64,000 bases of DNA from an uncultured Eubacterium sp. (GTDB lineage Bacteria; Bacillota; Clostridia; Lachnospirales; CAG-274). The stretch's first letter is position 1. Every line of letters begins with the position of its first letter. The DNA lies in contig URXK01000009.1 in NCBI GenBank assembly GCA_900551755.1, positions 1 to 64,000 of the forward strand. The letters run 5' to 3'. Positions 8,078 to 16,896 of this stretch are shown here, piece by piece. The position numbers and the translations under genes were made by a program. Below the pieces are notes generated by a model, which did no database searches, was not told the origin of the DNA, and saw nothing but the letters and a program-made list of their open reading frames with translations.

Positions 8078-9037
8078 TTAAACTAGGTTATATCCTATAT
8101 TGTTAATATGATTTTTAAGCTGTTGCAGGCTTTCTGGCTGTTTTTTCTTATTTTGTTTTATTATATTTGAATGGTTACAAATATTGTACATTATAACATT
8201 TACTCCATATAATATGGCGTCCTCTCTTGTGTTTTTAAATAAGCCTAAGGGTGATGATATAAGAGCATTTGGCAAAAGTATTCGCATTATAGCTATTACT
8301 CTCAATGTAATATCTATGTTGCACACCTTGCTGTCTTGAAATACTGTGTCTTTTTCAGGTATAAATGGTCTTATTTCTATTATTTCTGGCTCGTAATCGT
8401 ATACATATAGTATATCATCAGCTAAATTGTCTGTAGTTTGATAAGGAGAGCCTACCATAATGCCACAACCAGCTTTAAAGCCAATTTGTTTTATATTTTT
8501 TAAGCAGTTTAATCGAGTAAATAGACTCATTTCTTCTGGGTGTAGCTTTGCATAATGTTCAAGTGTGCAGGTTTTGTGACGGAGCAAATAACTGTCTGCA
8601 CCTGCATTGTAAAAACTTTTGTATGCGTCGTAGCTTCTTTCACCAATAGAAAGGGTGAGGGTAGTTTGTGGAAATTTATGCTTTATAGCTTTTATTATCT
8701 CTACTATTTTTCCATTGCTATAAAAGCCATCATCACCACCTTGAAGCAAAATTGAATTAAGTCCTAGGTCAGTGGATTTTTGGCAATAATTTAATATTTC
8801 ATCGGTATCAAGTCTGTATCTTTGAATTGTTGTGTTGCTTTTCATTAAATTGCAGTAGTAACAATCGTTTTTGCAGTGATTGGTAAAGTTAATTTGGCTT
8901 TTAATAAATATGTTGTTGTTATAAGTTGACAAAGAAATCCCTCTTGCCTTGTCTTTTAAAAAGGGGTCATATTTATCTGTTTGAAGTATTTGTTTGAGAT
9001 TGTCTTTGTTTAGTAAAATATCTGTTGTAAATTCCAT
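8078..9037 (-). CDS. HydE-like radical SAM protein
   Basis: A 319-residue radical SAM protein of the BioB/HydE group. The cluster motif CKNDCYYC (Cys55, Cys59, Cys62) is intact, followed by GGDDG where the SAM-binding GGE-like strand is expected, and by the RHKTC segment typical of HydE and PylB relatives. HydE helps build the H-cluster of [FeFe]-hydrogenase, which would suit a fermentative anaerobe, but no hydF, hydG or hydrogenase gene is near. I chose the ATG at 9037; an open extension upstream runs into repeat DNA and lacks a Shine-Dalgarno site. Other members of this group are possible. Confidence 0.75.
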   Translation of the reverse strand: MEFTTDILLNKDNLKQILQTDKYDPFLKDKARGISLSTYNNNIFIKSQINFTNHCKNDCYYCNLMKSNTTIQRYRLDTDEILNYCQKSTDLGLNSILLQGGDDGFYSNGKIVEIIKAIKHKFPQTTLTLSIGERSYDAYKSFYNAGADSYLLRHKTCTLEHYAKLHPEEMSLFTRLNCLKNIKQIGFKAGCGIMVGSPYQTTDNLADDILYVYDYEPEIIEIRPFIPEKDTVFQDSKVCNIDITLRVIAIMRILLPNALISSPLGLFKNTREDAILYGVNVIMYNICNHSNIIKQNKKKQPESLQQLKNHINNIGYNLV

Positions 9038-9104
9038 AATATACCTTAAAAGGAACGGGGTGACCGTTCCTTTGTGATTGTTTTTATAAATTATTGTTTG
9101 TTTT

Positions 9105-9160
9105 GGAAACCCTTCCGTCAACCTCCGGTTGCCACCTTCCCTATGAGGGAAGGTGAATGG
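9105..9160. repeat. Intergenic palindromic repeat A, copy 1
   Basis: Nearly identical to 9442-9504. Contains the hairpin CTTCCCT-ATG-AGGGAAG and starts with GGAAACCCTTCCGTCAACC. It is noncoding and lies in the 577-bp gap between the HydE-like gene and gltX. Confidence 0.8.
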
Positions 9161-9209
9161 TGTTGTCCTACATATTGTATGGGTGATTAGATATTTGTAA
9201 CAGTTACAT

Positions 9210-9229
9210 CGGGCGAACACTGTTCGCCC
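9210..9229. repeat. Perfect REP-like palindrome
   Basis: GGGCGAACA and TGTTCGCCC form a 9-bp stem around one base. A related hairpin, GGCGAGC-AAT-GCTCGTC, occurs at about 9403-9419. Confidence 0.75.
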
Positions 9230-9328
9230 CTACAAATAACCTGTTCATAATAGTTACAAGTACAACTAAAAATTAACCACCTAGCTCCACTTGTAGGGGA
9301 GCTGTCACGAAGTGACTGAGGGGTTTCT
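9230..9328. repeat. Intergenic palindromic repeat B, copy 1
   Basis: About 99 bp, nearly identical to 9505-9603. It holds two inverted repeats, AGCTCC...GGGAGCT and GTCAC-GAA-GTGAC. Confidence 0.82.
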
Positions 9329-9335
9329 ATTTTTA

Positions 9336-9386
9336 GGTAATAAGTAATAGGTAATGGGTAATAAGTAATAAGTAATAAGTAGTAGT
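9336..9386 (+). repeat. Short tandem repeat (GTAATAA/GTAATAG units)
   Basis: About seven successive 7-8 bp units of the form GTAATA(A/G/GG), noncoding, between repeat blocks B1 and A2. A likely source of length variation. Confidence 0.75.
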
Positions 9387-9441
9387 TACTCTTTGCTTGT
9401 AGGGGCGAGCAATGCTCGTCCTTAGTTATATAGATAATATT

Positions 9442-9504
9442 GGAAACCCTTCCGTCAACCTTCGGTTGCCACCTTCCCTATGAGGGAAGGTAAATGGTAT
9501 TGCC
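9442..9504. repeat. Intergenic palindromic repeat A, copy 2
   Basis: Second copy of repeat A with a few substitutions (for example TTCGG for CTCCGG in the first hairpin). It is joined directly to repeat B copy 2. Confidence 0.8.
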
Positions 9505-9603
9505 CTACAAATAACCTGTTCATAATAGTTACAAGTATAGCTAAAAATTAACCATTCAGCTCCACTTGTAGGGGAGCTGTCACGAAGTGACTGAGGGGTT
9601 TCC
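9505..9603. repeat. Intergenic palindromic repeat B, copy 2
   Basis: Second copy of repeat B, ending 11 bp before the gltX stop codon. The direct A-B junction here suggests A+B is one composite unit, split in the first copy by about 70 bp. Confidence 0.82.
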
Positions 9604-9614
9604 ATTACATACCA

Positions 9615-11060
9615 TTACTTACTAAGTAATTCAATACCCTTATTTATTCTATCAATAGTATCCTCTTTACCTAAAAGTTCAGCAAGTTCGCTTGCACCAC
9701 AAGGAGAAGTTGGCTCACCAGAAAGGGCCGTTCTAACAGGCCAGAACATTTGACCATTTTTAATACCCATTTCCTTTATTAATTCGCACATTTTAGAGTA
9801 AATAGTGTCATTATTCCAATCAGCAGTATCAATAGCCTCAATTACAGGAAGAACAGCCTTTAAATTATCAATGCACATTTCTTCAGTAGTTTTCATTTTC
9901 TTATGAATATAAAGGTCAGTTGAATATTCTGGAAGATTATCAATAAAATCAACCATATTAGCAATATCCTTTGATGTACCAATTCTTGACTGAACATACT
10001 TTGCTACCTTTTTAAGGTCAATATCAGTTCTCTTAATAGCTTCCTTTAACTCAGGCTCAACCCAGTTATAGAAATCATCAAAGTCCATTTTCTTAATATA
10101 TTCGCCATTCATCCAAGTAAGCTTTTCAATGTCAAATATAGCAGGTGACTTTGAAAGACCCTTAATGTCAAATTCCTTAATAAGCTCGTCAATAGTAAAT
10201 ATTTCCTGATTGCCAGCAGGTGACCAACCTAAAAGAGCTATATAATTAACAATAGCATCTGGTAAATATCCCTTAGCAACTAAGTCTTGGAATGATGCGT
10301 CACCATTTCTCTTAGATAACTTGCTGTGCTTATCTTTCATAACAGCAGGAAGGTGAACATACTTAGGAATTTCCCAACCAAAAGCCTCGTATAAAAGGTT
10401 GTACTTAGGTGTAGATGAAAGGTACTCAGCACCTCTTACTACATGAGTAATATTCATAGCGTGGTCATCAATAACATTAGCAAAGTTATAAGTAGGGAAA
10501 CCGTCAGACTTAATTAAAATCTGGTCCTCAAGCTCTGCATTGTCAACAGTAATATCACCATAAACTTCATCGTGGAATGTAGTTTTGCCATCTCTAATCT
10601 TTTGTCTAATTACATAAGGCACACCATTTTTAAGATTTTCTTCGATTTCTTCCTTAGAAAGGTGTAAACAATGTCTGTCATACTTAACAATAGCCTCGTG
10701 GCTTGTTTCAGTCTTAAGAGAGTCTAATCTATCCTTAGTACAGAAGCAGTAATAAGCCTCGCCTTTTTCAACTAATTCAAGAGCATACTTAATATAGTCA
10801 TTTTTTCTTTCACTCTGAATATAAGGACCGTAGTCACCACCAACATCAGGACCTTCATCGTGTGGCATCTTAGCCATTTCAAGAGTTTTATATATAATAT
10901 CTGTTGCACCTTCAACAAATCTTTCCTGGTCAGTATCTTCTATTCTTAATATAAAAGAACCTCCCTGACTTTTAGCAATAAGAAACTCGTAAAGAGCTGT
11001 TCTTAAGTTACCAATATGCATATAGCCTGTTGGGCTTGGTGCAAATCTTGTTCTTACCAT
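9615..11060 (-). CDS. gltX: Glutamyl-tRNA synthetase
   Basis: A 481-residue class I synthetase that charges tRNA-Glu. The HIGH motif is HIGN (15-18) in [12 protein letters not shown] and the KMSKS motif is KLSKR (247-251). The zinc-site cysteines in YYCFC (105, 107) and RHC (131) are present. The anticodon-binding helical domain is complete to the C-terminus. Whether it is discriminating or also charges tRNA-Gln cannot be read from these motifs. It lies 2 bp downstream of a membrane protein gene in a leftward operon. Confidence 0.97.
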   Translation of the reverse strand: MVRTRFAPSPTGYMHIGNLRTALYEFLIAKSQGGSFILRIEDTDQERFVEGATDIIYKTLEMAKMPHDEGPDVGGDYGPYIQSERKNDYIKYALELVEKGEAYYCFCTKDRLDSLKTETSHEAIVKYDRHCLHLSKEEIEENLKNGVPYVIRQKIRDGKTTFHDEVYGDITVDNAELEDQILIKSDGFPTYNFANVIDDHAMNITHVVRGAEYLSSTPKYNLLYEAFGWEIPKYVHLPAVMKDKHSKLSKRNGDASFQDLVAKGYLPDAIVNYIALLGWSPAGNQEIFTIDELIKEFDIKGLSKSPAIFDIEKLTWMNGEYIKKMDFDDFYNWVEPELKEAIKRTDIDLKKVAKYVQSRIGTSKDIANMVDFIDNLPEYSTDLYIHKKMKTTEEMCIDNLKAVLPVIEAIDTADWNNDTIYSKMCELIKEMGIKNGQMFWPVRTALSGEPTSPCGASELAELLGKEDTIDRINKGIELLSK

Positions 11061-11062
11061 TT

Positions 11063-11554
11063 CTAGTTTTCCTCCTTAGATGTATTAGTAGTATCAGTAA
11101 CACTAGAGTTACTGCCATTGTTATTTGCATAATTTCTTGCTGCAGTAAGCTTAGTTTTAATAGAAACAAGCTTTTCTTGCAAACCAGTAAAGTTTGCACT
11201 TTTTCCGCCTAGACCAGCAGCATAATTTTGGTCTTTAACGGCAACAAAGTCGCCAACATAAGTAAGCATACAATCGGCAATATATGCTTTGAGTACAGGA
11301 CTTTTGGCATTATTAATATTTGTTATGTAATCATTAAGATTATCAGTTTCTTCATCAGTTGCACCAACTGACTTAAACACACTTTGACATACTTTAACAG
11401 CAGAGTCAACTGTTGAAAGCATATTATCGTCATAAGAAGCATAAATAGCGTCAGTTTGTTTTTTGTTTTGCATACCGTAAACAAAGCCAACAACTGTAAT
11501 AAGTACCAAAATACCAATTATAATAGTAAATATTGTTTTTGCTTTTTTGTCCAT
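11063..11554 (-). CDS. Membrane-anchored protein with helical extracytoplasmic domain
   Basis: A 163-residue protein with one transmembrane helix (about residues 8-28) and an outside domain of about 120 residues, mainly helical and recalling LemA-type helices without the family's core motif. The C-terminal tail is Asn/Ser/Thr-rich low complexity. It is first gene of the operon with gltX, 2 bp apart, so the two are co-transcribed, though a functional link is not evident. Family unassigned. Confidence 0.7.
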   Translation of the reverse strand: MDKKAKTIFTIIIGILVLITVVGFVYGMQNKKQTDAIYASYDDNMLSTVDSAVKVCQSVFKSVGATDEETDNLNDYITNINNAKSPVLKAYIADCMLTYVGDFVAVKDQNYAAGLGGKSANFTGLQEKLVSIKTKLTAARNYANNNGSNSSVTDTTNTSKEEN

Positions 11555-11599
11555 AATTTTTCCTCTTTATATAATAAATATTCCGATATTACTTTAAAC

Positions 11600-11628
11600 A
11601 TTTTACAACAAATAGGGAAGAATGTCAA
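11600..11628 (-). promoter_or_regulatory. Promoter of the leftward gltX operon
   Basis: Minus strand: TTGACA (11628-11623), 17-bp spacer, TAAAAT (11605-11600). Confidence 0.72.
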
Positions 11629-11647
11629 TTCATATTGAATGTAGATA

Positions 11648-11676
11648 TTTTCAAATTAATTAATTTATGCTATACT
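11648..11676 (+). promoter_or_regulatory. Promoter of the moxR operon
   Basis: TTTTCA (11648-11653), 17-bp spacer, TATACT (11671-11676) with TGC before the -10 (extended type). The -35 is weak, the -10 good. Confidence 0.6.
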
Positions 11677-11709
11677 GAAAATATATGTATTATAACAAAG
11701 GAGAAAACT

Positions 11710-12630
11710 ATGAATAAATTAAAATCAATCGTAGATGAAATAAGCAAAGTAGTAATAGGAAAGGAAGAAGTTATTAAGACATTAGTTGTGTCAATAACTG
11801 CTGGTGGTCATATTCTTCTTGAAGATATACCTGGTGTAGGTAAAACAACATTAGCTCTTGCATTGTCTAAAACATTAGGTCTTAAATATAGCAGAGTTCA
11901 GTTTACTCCAGATGTTATGCCTAGTGATATTGTTGGCTTTAATATGTATAATCAAAAAAGCCAAAGTTTTGAATATGTTCAAGGTGCTGGCATTTGCAAC
12001 TTGTTTTTGGCTGATGAAATAAATAGAACATCATCAAAGACACAATCAGCATTGTTAGAGCTTATGGAGGAGGGCAAATACACTGTTGAGGGTATCACAA
12101 GAGATTTGCCAAAGCCTTTTATAACTATTGCAACTCAAAATCCTTTTGGTTCTGCTGGTACACAAAGACTTCCTCAATCTCAAATTGAAAGATTTACTGT
12201 TAGAGTATCAATGGGCTATCCTTCACCAGAGTCTGAAATTGAAATTTTAAAAGGTTCAAAAAGCAACAAACTTGATGTTTTAAATAATATTATTTCTTCT
12301 AATGAGCTTTTAGAATATCAAAAAATGGCTGAAAATACTTTTGTTAAGGATAATATTTATGCTTATATTGTTGACATTGTAAATGCTACTAGAAATAACC
12401 CTTATGTATCAATTGGTATTAGCCCCAGAGGTAGTATTGCTATATTAAAAATGGCTAAAGCTAATGCAGTATTTAATGATAGGGATTATGTTATACAAGA
12501 AGATGTGCTTGATACTATAGAGGCAACAGCAGCTCACCGAATAGAATTAAGTTCAGAGGCTATGGCAAAGGGTTTGACAGAAAAACAAGTTATTAACGAT
12601 ATTGTTGGCAATGTTAAATTAAAGGGTTGA
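11710..12630 (+). CDS. MoxR-family AAA+ ATPase
   Basis: A 306-residue MoxR ATPase with Walker A GVGKTTLA (preceded by LLEDIP), Walker B LFLADEINR, and the expected TQNP sensor segment. MoxR proteins act as chaperones, often for partner proteins encoded in the same operon. The ATG at 11710 follows AAGGAG. The DUF58 gene starts 5 bp after its stop and a transglutaminase-like gene follows, the familiar MoxR-DUF58-TGase trio linked to envelope or stress functions. Confidence 0.93.
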   Translation: MNKLKSIVDEISKVVIGKEEVIKTLVVSITAGGHILLEDIPGVGKTTLALALSKTLGLKYSRVQFTPDVMPSDIVGFNMYNQKSQSFEYVQGAGICNLFLADEINRTSSKTQSALLELMEEGKYTVEGITRDLPKPFITIATQNPFGSAGTQRLPQSQIERFTVRVSMGYPSPESEIEILKGSKSNKLDVLNNIISSNELLEYQKMAENTFVKDNIYAYIVDIVNATRNNPYVSIGISPRGSIAILKMAKANAVFNDRDYVIQEDVLDTIEATAAHRIELSSEAMAKGLTEKQVINDIVGNVKLKG

Positions 12631-12635
12631 TAAAT

Positions 12636-13610
12636 ATGAGAATATTTAAAATTATAAGTCTTGCAATTGCTTTTGCTTTTCTTGTTTATATGGCTATATT
12701 TTTTAATAGTTATTATGCTTTAGTTGGAGCTTTTGCTTTAATATTGGTTTTTGCTTTTGATATTGTTCTATTTTTTATACCTTTTGGTGAAATATCAGTG
12801 GATATTGTTGCTAATAGTGCAAAATATGTTAAGGGCGAAAAAGCTACAATTGAATTAGCTATAAAAAATAAGAGATTATTGCCTATTTCAGTTTGTAAAT
12901 TTGATGTTGGTATTAAAAATAATTTTTATACTAAAAACAATGTAAAAATAAATACAACTTTGCCTATTTTTAAGGCGAAAAAAATATACATACCTTTGGA
13001 ATTAACCAAATCTGGCACAGTTAAAATAAGTGTTGATAAAGTTGAATATAGTGACCTTTTGGGTTTGTTGAAAAAATATCAAAATGTTGATATAGTCTAT
13101 TCAATAATAGTAATGCCTAAAAATGATAGTGTTATAAATGTTAAATGTGGCACTTTCCAATCTGATGAATTGCCTGCTGTCAATGAATATTTAAGCAATA
13201 ATGGTGATGTTAGAGGCTATAAGGAATATTCAATAGGTGATAGAAATAATAATATTAATTGGAAGTTATATTCAAGAACAAATACTTTATATGTAAAGGA
13301 ATTTGAAAGAACTAGTGCTGATGAGTCTGTTATACTTATGGATATGTATATAAATAATTTGGATAAGGCTATTGATATAATTTATAACATTGATTACAGA
13401 AATAATTGTTTTACATTATTGTGGTTGCCTTGTGGCAATGAAGAATTTGAAAGTGCTTATATTTCAGATAAAGAGTCAATGAATAATGCTATATATAGGA
13501 TATTTAATTCTGCACCAGATGTATTACCTAATAGGGGATTAATTGAGTATAAAAGGTTATATAAAGAAAGTAAAATAATGTATGTAAGTGATAAAATGGA
13601 GTTATTATGA
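12636..13610 (+). CDS. DUF58 membrane protein
   Basis: A 324-residue protein with two N-terminal transmembrane helices (about 8-50) and the DUF58 core: RGYKEYSIGDRNNNINWKLY around residues 197-216 is the family signature (Y-x-GD-x(3)-INWK). The ATG at 12636 is preferred over an upstream TTG because AAGGG precedes it at normal spacing. It overlaps the next gene by 4 nt (ATGA), indicating translational coupling. A cytoplasmic VWA-like fold is known for the family; its function here is unknown. Confidence 0.88.
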   Translation: MRIFKIISLAIAFAFLVYMAIFFNSYYALVGAFALILVFAFDIVLFFIPFGEISVDIVANSAKYVKGEKATIELAIKNKRLLPISVCKFDVGIKNNFYTKNNVKINTTLPIFKAKKIYIPLELTKSGTVKISVDKVEYSDLLGLLKKYQNVDIVYSIIVMPKNDSVINVKCGTFQSDELPAVNEYLSNNGDVRGYKEYSIGDRNNNINWKLYSRTNTLYVKEFERTSADESVILMDMYINNLDKAIDIIYNIDYRNNCFTLLWLPCGNEEFESAYISDKESMNNAIYRIFNSAPDVLPNRGLIEYKRLYKESKIMYVSDKMELL

Positions 13611-15730
13611 CAACAGATAAAACTGCTGAATACGGTGTTAAAATATTTGCACCCTATTCAAAATTAAGAGGAGATATTATACTATTAATTTTCAAAAGTA
13701 TTTTGTGTAGTATTTCTTCAATAATGATTTTTAGTTTAATATTTAAAGGCTTTAATATTCAGTGTGACTATGGCTTAATGTATAGAATTATTTTTATATC
13801 TGTAGTTATACTGTCTATTTTGCAAATCAATACAATTGTATATGGAATTGGTTGCTGTTTTGCTGTATTTGGAATTTTTAAATATATTTCATCAAATACT
13901 GAAGTGTTAAAAAACGGCATTAAAGCTATTATTAATCAATGCTATGGCATTATATCGGCTACACTTAATTTGCCTCAAACTAATGGCTTTGATAATATTA
14001 TAGGCGACTTAAATAGTATTGTTAATAGTGTTATGATAATTATTGCTATTGTTATTTCTTTAATTATGGTAACAATTTTTATTAAGTTTAATTCTAAAAT
14101 ACTTTATGGGGTGCTTATTGGCTTAATATTTGCTGTATTATCTTTTTTTAATTGTGATATTAGTTATTTTAATAGCTTAATTGTTGTATTTTCTTTTGGT
14201 ATATTGTGTATTTTAAATTTAAGCAAAGGTAAATCATTTAGCTTAAATATTTTAAAAAAGAATAAAACAAAAATTGATTTTAATTATGCTTATCAATTAA
14301 TTATTTATGGTTTAGTAGTTTTTGTGTTTGTTTTTTTAATTACAGGCGTATTTTATACTAATGAAAAATTTGAAAATAAATTCGATACTCAATATAGTGA
14401 TAACATAAAATTTACAGCTAGGGATATTGCTGTTATGAAGTATGCAGAATATAAGAAATTTTCATCAATAGATAATGTTGATTTAGGTCAATTAAGCTAT
14501 TCATCTTATGTTAAACCTAATTTTAAATCTAATGTTTTTTCATTTGTAACTAAGCCTATAACAAGTGGCAGACTGTATTTTGCTAATTTTATAGGTGGAG
14601 ATTATCAATATAGGCTTAATAATTGGACTAAGTCTACAGATGACAATAGTGTAATGATTAATGCTTTAGAAAAAAGTGGGGCAAAGGCTAAAGATTATGA
14701 GGTAAGGTGCGGAAGTGATACTTGTTTTTATCCTGCTTACTCTAAATATAGTGAATATAAATATAATGAAAAAAATAAAATGAATATTACAGCTTATGAT
14801 TATAGAAAAGTAAGCATAAATGATGAAAATTATAACAATTTTGTTAATGAAAATTACTTGAATATACCTAGTGAAAATAAAACTGTAATTGAAGAAATAT
14901 GTAAAAAGCAAGGTTTTAGTAGCACCGATAATAACATTGATGAAAAATTAAAAGAGTATTTTAAAAACAATTTTCAATATTCAGCAGAAAATGATATTTT
15001 GCCTTATGGTAAGGATTTTGTTAATTATTTTCTTGAGGAGTCAAAAAAAGGAAATTTTATACAATACTCATCTGCTCTTACATTGATATATAGAAATTTA
15101 GGCATACCGGCTAGGTATGTAAGTGGTTATGCTGTTGATGCTGAACAGACTCTTGCTGGTAATAATGCTGGTGGTGGAAAAACAAATACTGCTGTTAAAA
15201 AGGGCAATCTTTATAGTTGGGTTGAAGTATATAACAAGGATACTGGCTGGAGAATTGTGGATTTATCCATTTCGCCATCTTTTAAGGAATTAAGTGAAAA
15301 ATATGATAATTCTGAAAATTCATATACACCTAATACTAGCATTAAAAATTATTTTAGAACTGTAGATAAACAAAAATATTCACCTAAAAACATTGCCTTT
15401 GCGGGCTTAAACATTGTGTTAAAATTGCTAGTTTGGACTTTAATTGTTTTAGTTATAGCAATTAGTTTAGCTTTGTTAAGTGTATATGTTTATAAAAGAG
15501 TTGTTTATGCTAAAAGTGATAATGCCAAAAAAGCCTATATTTTAATGGAAAGATTGAATAAAAAATATAAAATAAATGCTTTAAGCTATAGGGATATGAT
15601 AAAAAAACTTCCAGAAAAGTATGGCAATGATAAAGCAGTTGAAATTGTAAACCTTGCTGAAAGGTGTATTTTTGCTAATAATGTTACTGATGATGATATT
15701 AAAAAATTAGAAAGGCTTATTAAGTTGTAA
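13607..15730 (+). CDS. Transglutaminase-like membrane protein, predicted catalytically inactive
   Basis: A 707-residue membrane protein with about seven N-terminal transmembrane helices (to about residue 250), an extracytoplasmic transglutaminase-core domain (about 440-570) and one more helix near 605. GIPARYVSGY and WVEVY...GW..VD clearly mark the transglutaminase fold. However, the usual catalytic Cys (in GxC) is Phe484 and the usual His (in HAWVE) is Tyr536; only Asp552 remains. It therefore should not have the classical activity and may bind or scaffold instead. It is the last gene of the MoxR operon. Confidence 0.88.
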   Translation: MTTDKTAEYGVKIFAPYSKLRGDIILLIFKSILCSISSIMIFSLIFKGFNIQCDYGLMYRIIFISVVILSILQINTIVYGIGCCFAVFGIFKYISSNTEVLKNGIKAIINQCYGIISATLNLPQTNGFDNIIGDLNSIVNSVMIIIAIVISLIMVTIFIKFNSKILYGVLIGLIFAVLSFFNCDISYFNSLIVVFSFGILCILNLSKGKSFSLNILKKNKTKIDFNYAYQLIIYGLVVFVFVFLITGVFYTNEKFENKFDTQYSDNIKFTARDIAVMKYAEYKKFSSIDNVDLGQLSYSSYVKPNFKSNVFSFVTKPITSGRLYFANFIGGDYQYRLNNWTKSTDDNSVMINALEKSGAKAKDYEVRCGSDTCFYPAYSKYSEYKYNEKNKMNITAYDYRKVSINDENYNNFVNENYLNIPSENKTVIEEICKKQGFSSTDNNIDEKLKEYFKNNFQYSAENDILPYGKDFVNYFLEESKKGNFIQYSSALTLIYRNLGIPARYVSGYAVDAEQTLAGNNAGGGKTNTAVKKGNLYSWVEVYNKDTGWRIVDLSISPSFKELSEKYDNSENSYTPNTSIKNYFRTVDKQKYSPKNIAFAGLNIVLKLLVWTLIVLVIAISLALLSVYVYKRVVYAKSDNAKKAYILMERLNKKYKINALSYRDMIKKLPEKYGNDKAVEIVNLAERCIFANNVTDDDIKKLERLIKL

Positions 15731-15752
15731 GCTATGTAAAATCTTATTTTTG

Positions 15753-15784
15753 AGGAGTTATTACACAAAAGTGTGGTAACTCCT
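15753..15784 (+). terminator. 14-bp hairpin after the moxR operon
   Basis: AGGAGTTATTACAC (15753-15766) pairs with GTGTGGTAACTCCT (15771-15784), loop AAAA. There is no good T tract, so termination may be inefficient, but the stem is strong and follows the operon by 22 bp. Confidence 0.55.
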
Positions 15785-15835
15785 ATTAAAAATCAACTAG
15801 TAAATAAATATGTTAATTAAAAAACGATTACCACA

Positions 15836-15890
15836 TAGCTCCACTTGTAGGTAAGCTGTCAGTTTGAGTTGGCTGGTTTCTATTAAAAAC
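15836..15890. repeat. Degenerate copy of intergenic repeat B
   Basis: Shares AGCTCCACTTGTAGG and AGCTGTCA...GGTTTCTA with repeat B at 9230-9328 and 9505-9603, but the second hairpin is eroded. Confirms that B is a dispersed family. Confidence 0.6.
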
Positions 15891-15900
15891 TATAATTTAC

Positions 15901-15929
15901 TTGACATTTTTAACATTTAAGTATAAAAT
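15901..15929 (+). promoter_or_regulatory. Promoter of the T-box-controlled cys operon
   Basis: TTGACA (15901-15906), 17-bp spacer, TAAAAT (15924-15929). Confidence 0.75.
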
Positions 15930-15935
15930 ACATAT

Positions 15936-16172
15936 ATTGATATAAAGGCAATGACGAAAAGAGTAATCTATACTAACCTTTCAGAGAGGGGCACAGGTGC
16001 TGAAAGTGACCTAAGGTGAATATTGATGAAGTGCATTTCTGAGCCGACAGGTGAAATAGCAGTAGTCTGTTCCGTATAAGCTGCGTTAAGGCTTTAAAGT
16101 GCCGTTTTTTAACGGAATTAGAGTGGAACCACGGGCTTATCGTCTCTATCAGATGATAGCTCTTATTTTTTT
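15936..16172 (+). promoter_or_regulatory. T-box riboswitch, cysteine-specific
   Basis: A leader of about 235 nt with the T-box core TGGAACCACG (16124-16133), which pairs with uncharged tRNA acceptor ends. The specifier is most likely TGC (16032-16034), a Cys codon, matching the downstream cysE and cysS genes. Following the T-box, ATCGTC can pair with GATGAT before a run of T residues (to 16172), the terminator that competes with the antiterminator. When cysteine is short, uncharged tRNA-Cys should allow readthrough. Confidence 0.92.
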
Positions 16173-16188
16173 GTAATGGAGTGAGTAT

Positions 16189-16881
16189 ATGAAAACTTTT
16201 ATTATTATGCTTATTGTATTAATATTTTTGATATTAATATTCTTTGGTGTAAGAAATGAAGTGGAAACTGTAAAAAGAAAAGACCCTGCAATAAAAAGTA
16301 GTATAGAGGTAATACTTTATTCGAGCTTTTGGGCAATGATTTCCCATAAAATTGCTCATAGATTTTATAAGATGCACCTTTTCTTTATTGCAAGACTTAT
16401 TTCTCAAATTTCAAGATGGTTAACTGGTATAGAAATTCACCCAGGTGCAACAATAGGTCACGGTGTATTTATTGACCACGGTATGGGTGTTGTTATTGGT
16501 GAAACTTGCGAAATTGGCGACAATGTTCTTATTTATCAAAATGTAACACTTGGTGGTACTGGTAAAGATGTTGGCAAAAGACACCCAACTATTGAAAGCA
16601 ATGTAATGGTAGGTAGTGGGGCAAAGGTTCTCGGTCCTATTACAATAGGTCACGATAGCAAAATTGGTGCTGGTTCTGTAGTTTTAAAGGATATTCCTCC
16701 TTATTCTACTGTTGTAGGTATTCCTGGTAAAACTGTTAATAGAGCTGATTGCACTTGTCCGTCAGATACTCTTGACCAAATGCGACTTCCTGACCCTGTG
16801 GAAATGGAAATTTGCAATTTAAGAACAGAAATTGAAAATTTGAAAAAAGAACTTGATACTTTAAAAGAAGAAAATAAATAA
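16189..16881 (+). CDS. cysE: Serine O-acetyltransferase with N-terminal membrane helix
   Basis: A 230-residue CysE that acetylates L-serine for cysteine synthesis. The left-handed beta-helix hexapeptide domain is typical (IHPGATIGHGVFIDHG, VIGETCEIGDNV, NVTLGGTG). Unusually, the first about 20 residues form a strongly hydrophobic helix just before the normal start region (RDPA equivalent KRKDPAI), and the C-terminus ends in a charged coiled coil (about 200-230) rather than the common short tail. The start has GGAG upstream. First gene behind the Cys T-box. Confidence 0.93.
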   Translation: MKTFIIMLIVLIFLILIFFGVRNEVETVKRKDPAIKSSIEVILYSSFWAMISHKIAHRFYKMHLFFIARLISQISRWLTGIEIHPGATIGHGVFIDHGMGVVIGETCEIGDNVLIYQNVTLGGTGKDVGKRHPTIESNVMVGSGAKVLGPITIGHDSKIGAGSVVLKDIPPYSTVVGIPGKTVNRADCTCPSDTLDQMRLPDPVEMEICNLRTEIENLKKELDTLKEENK

Positions 16882-16896
16882 GAAAGGAAAATGACA

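Noticed and set aside
9105..9603. Repeats as a CRISPR array
   Set aside because: Only two copies of long, hairpin-containing units with irregular spacing; no short repeat-spacer periodicity and no cas genes anywhere in the window.
9105..9603. Repeats as an insertion sequence
   Set aside because: No transposase frame, even degenerate, within or near the repeats; at most non-autonomous elements.
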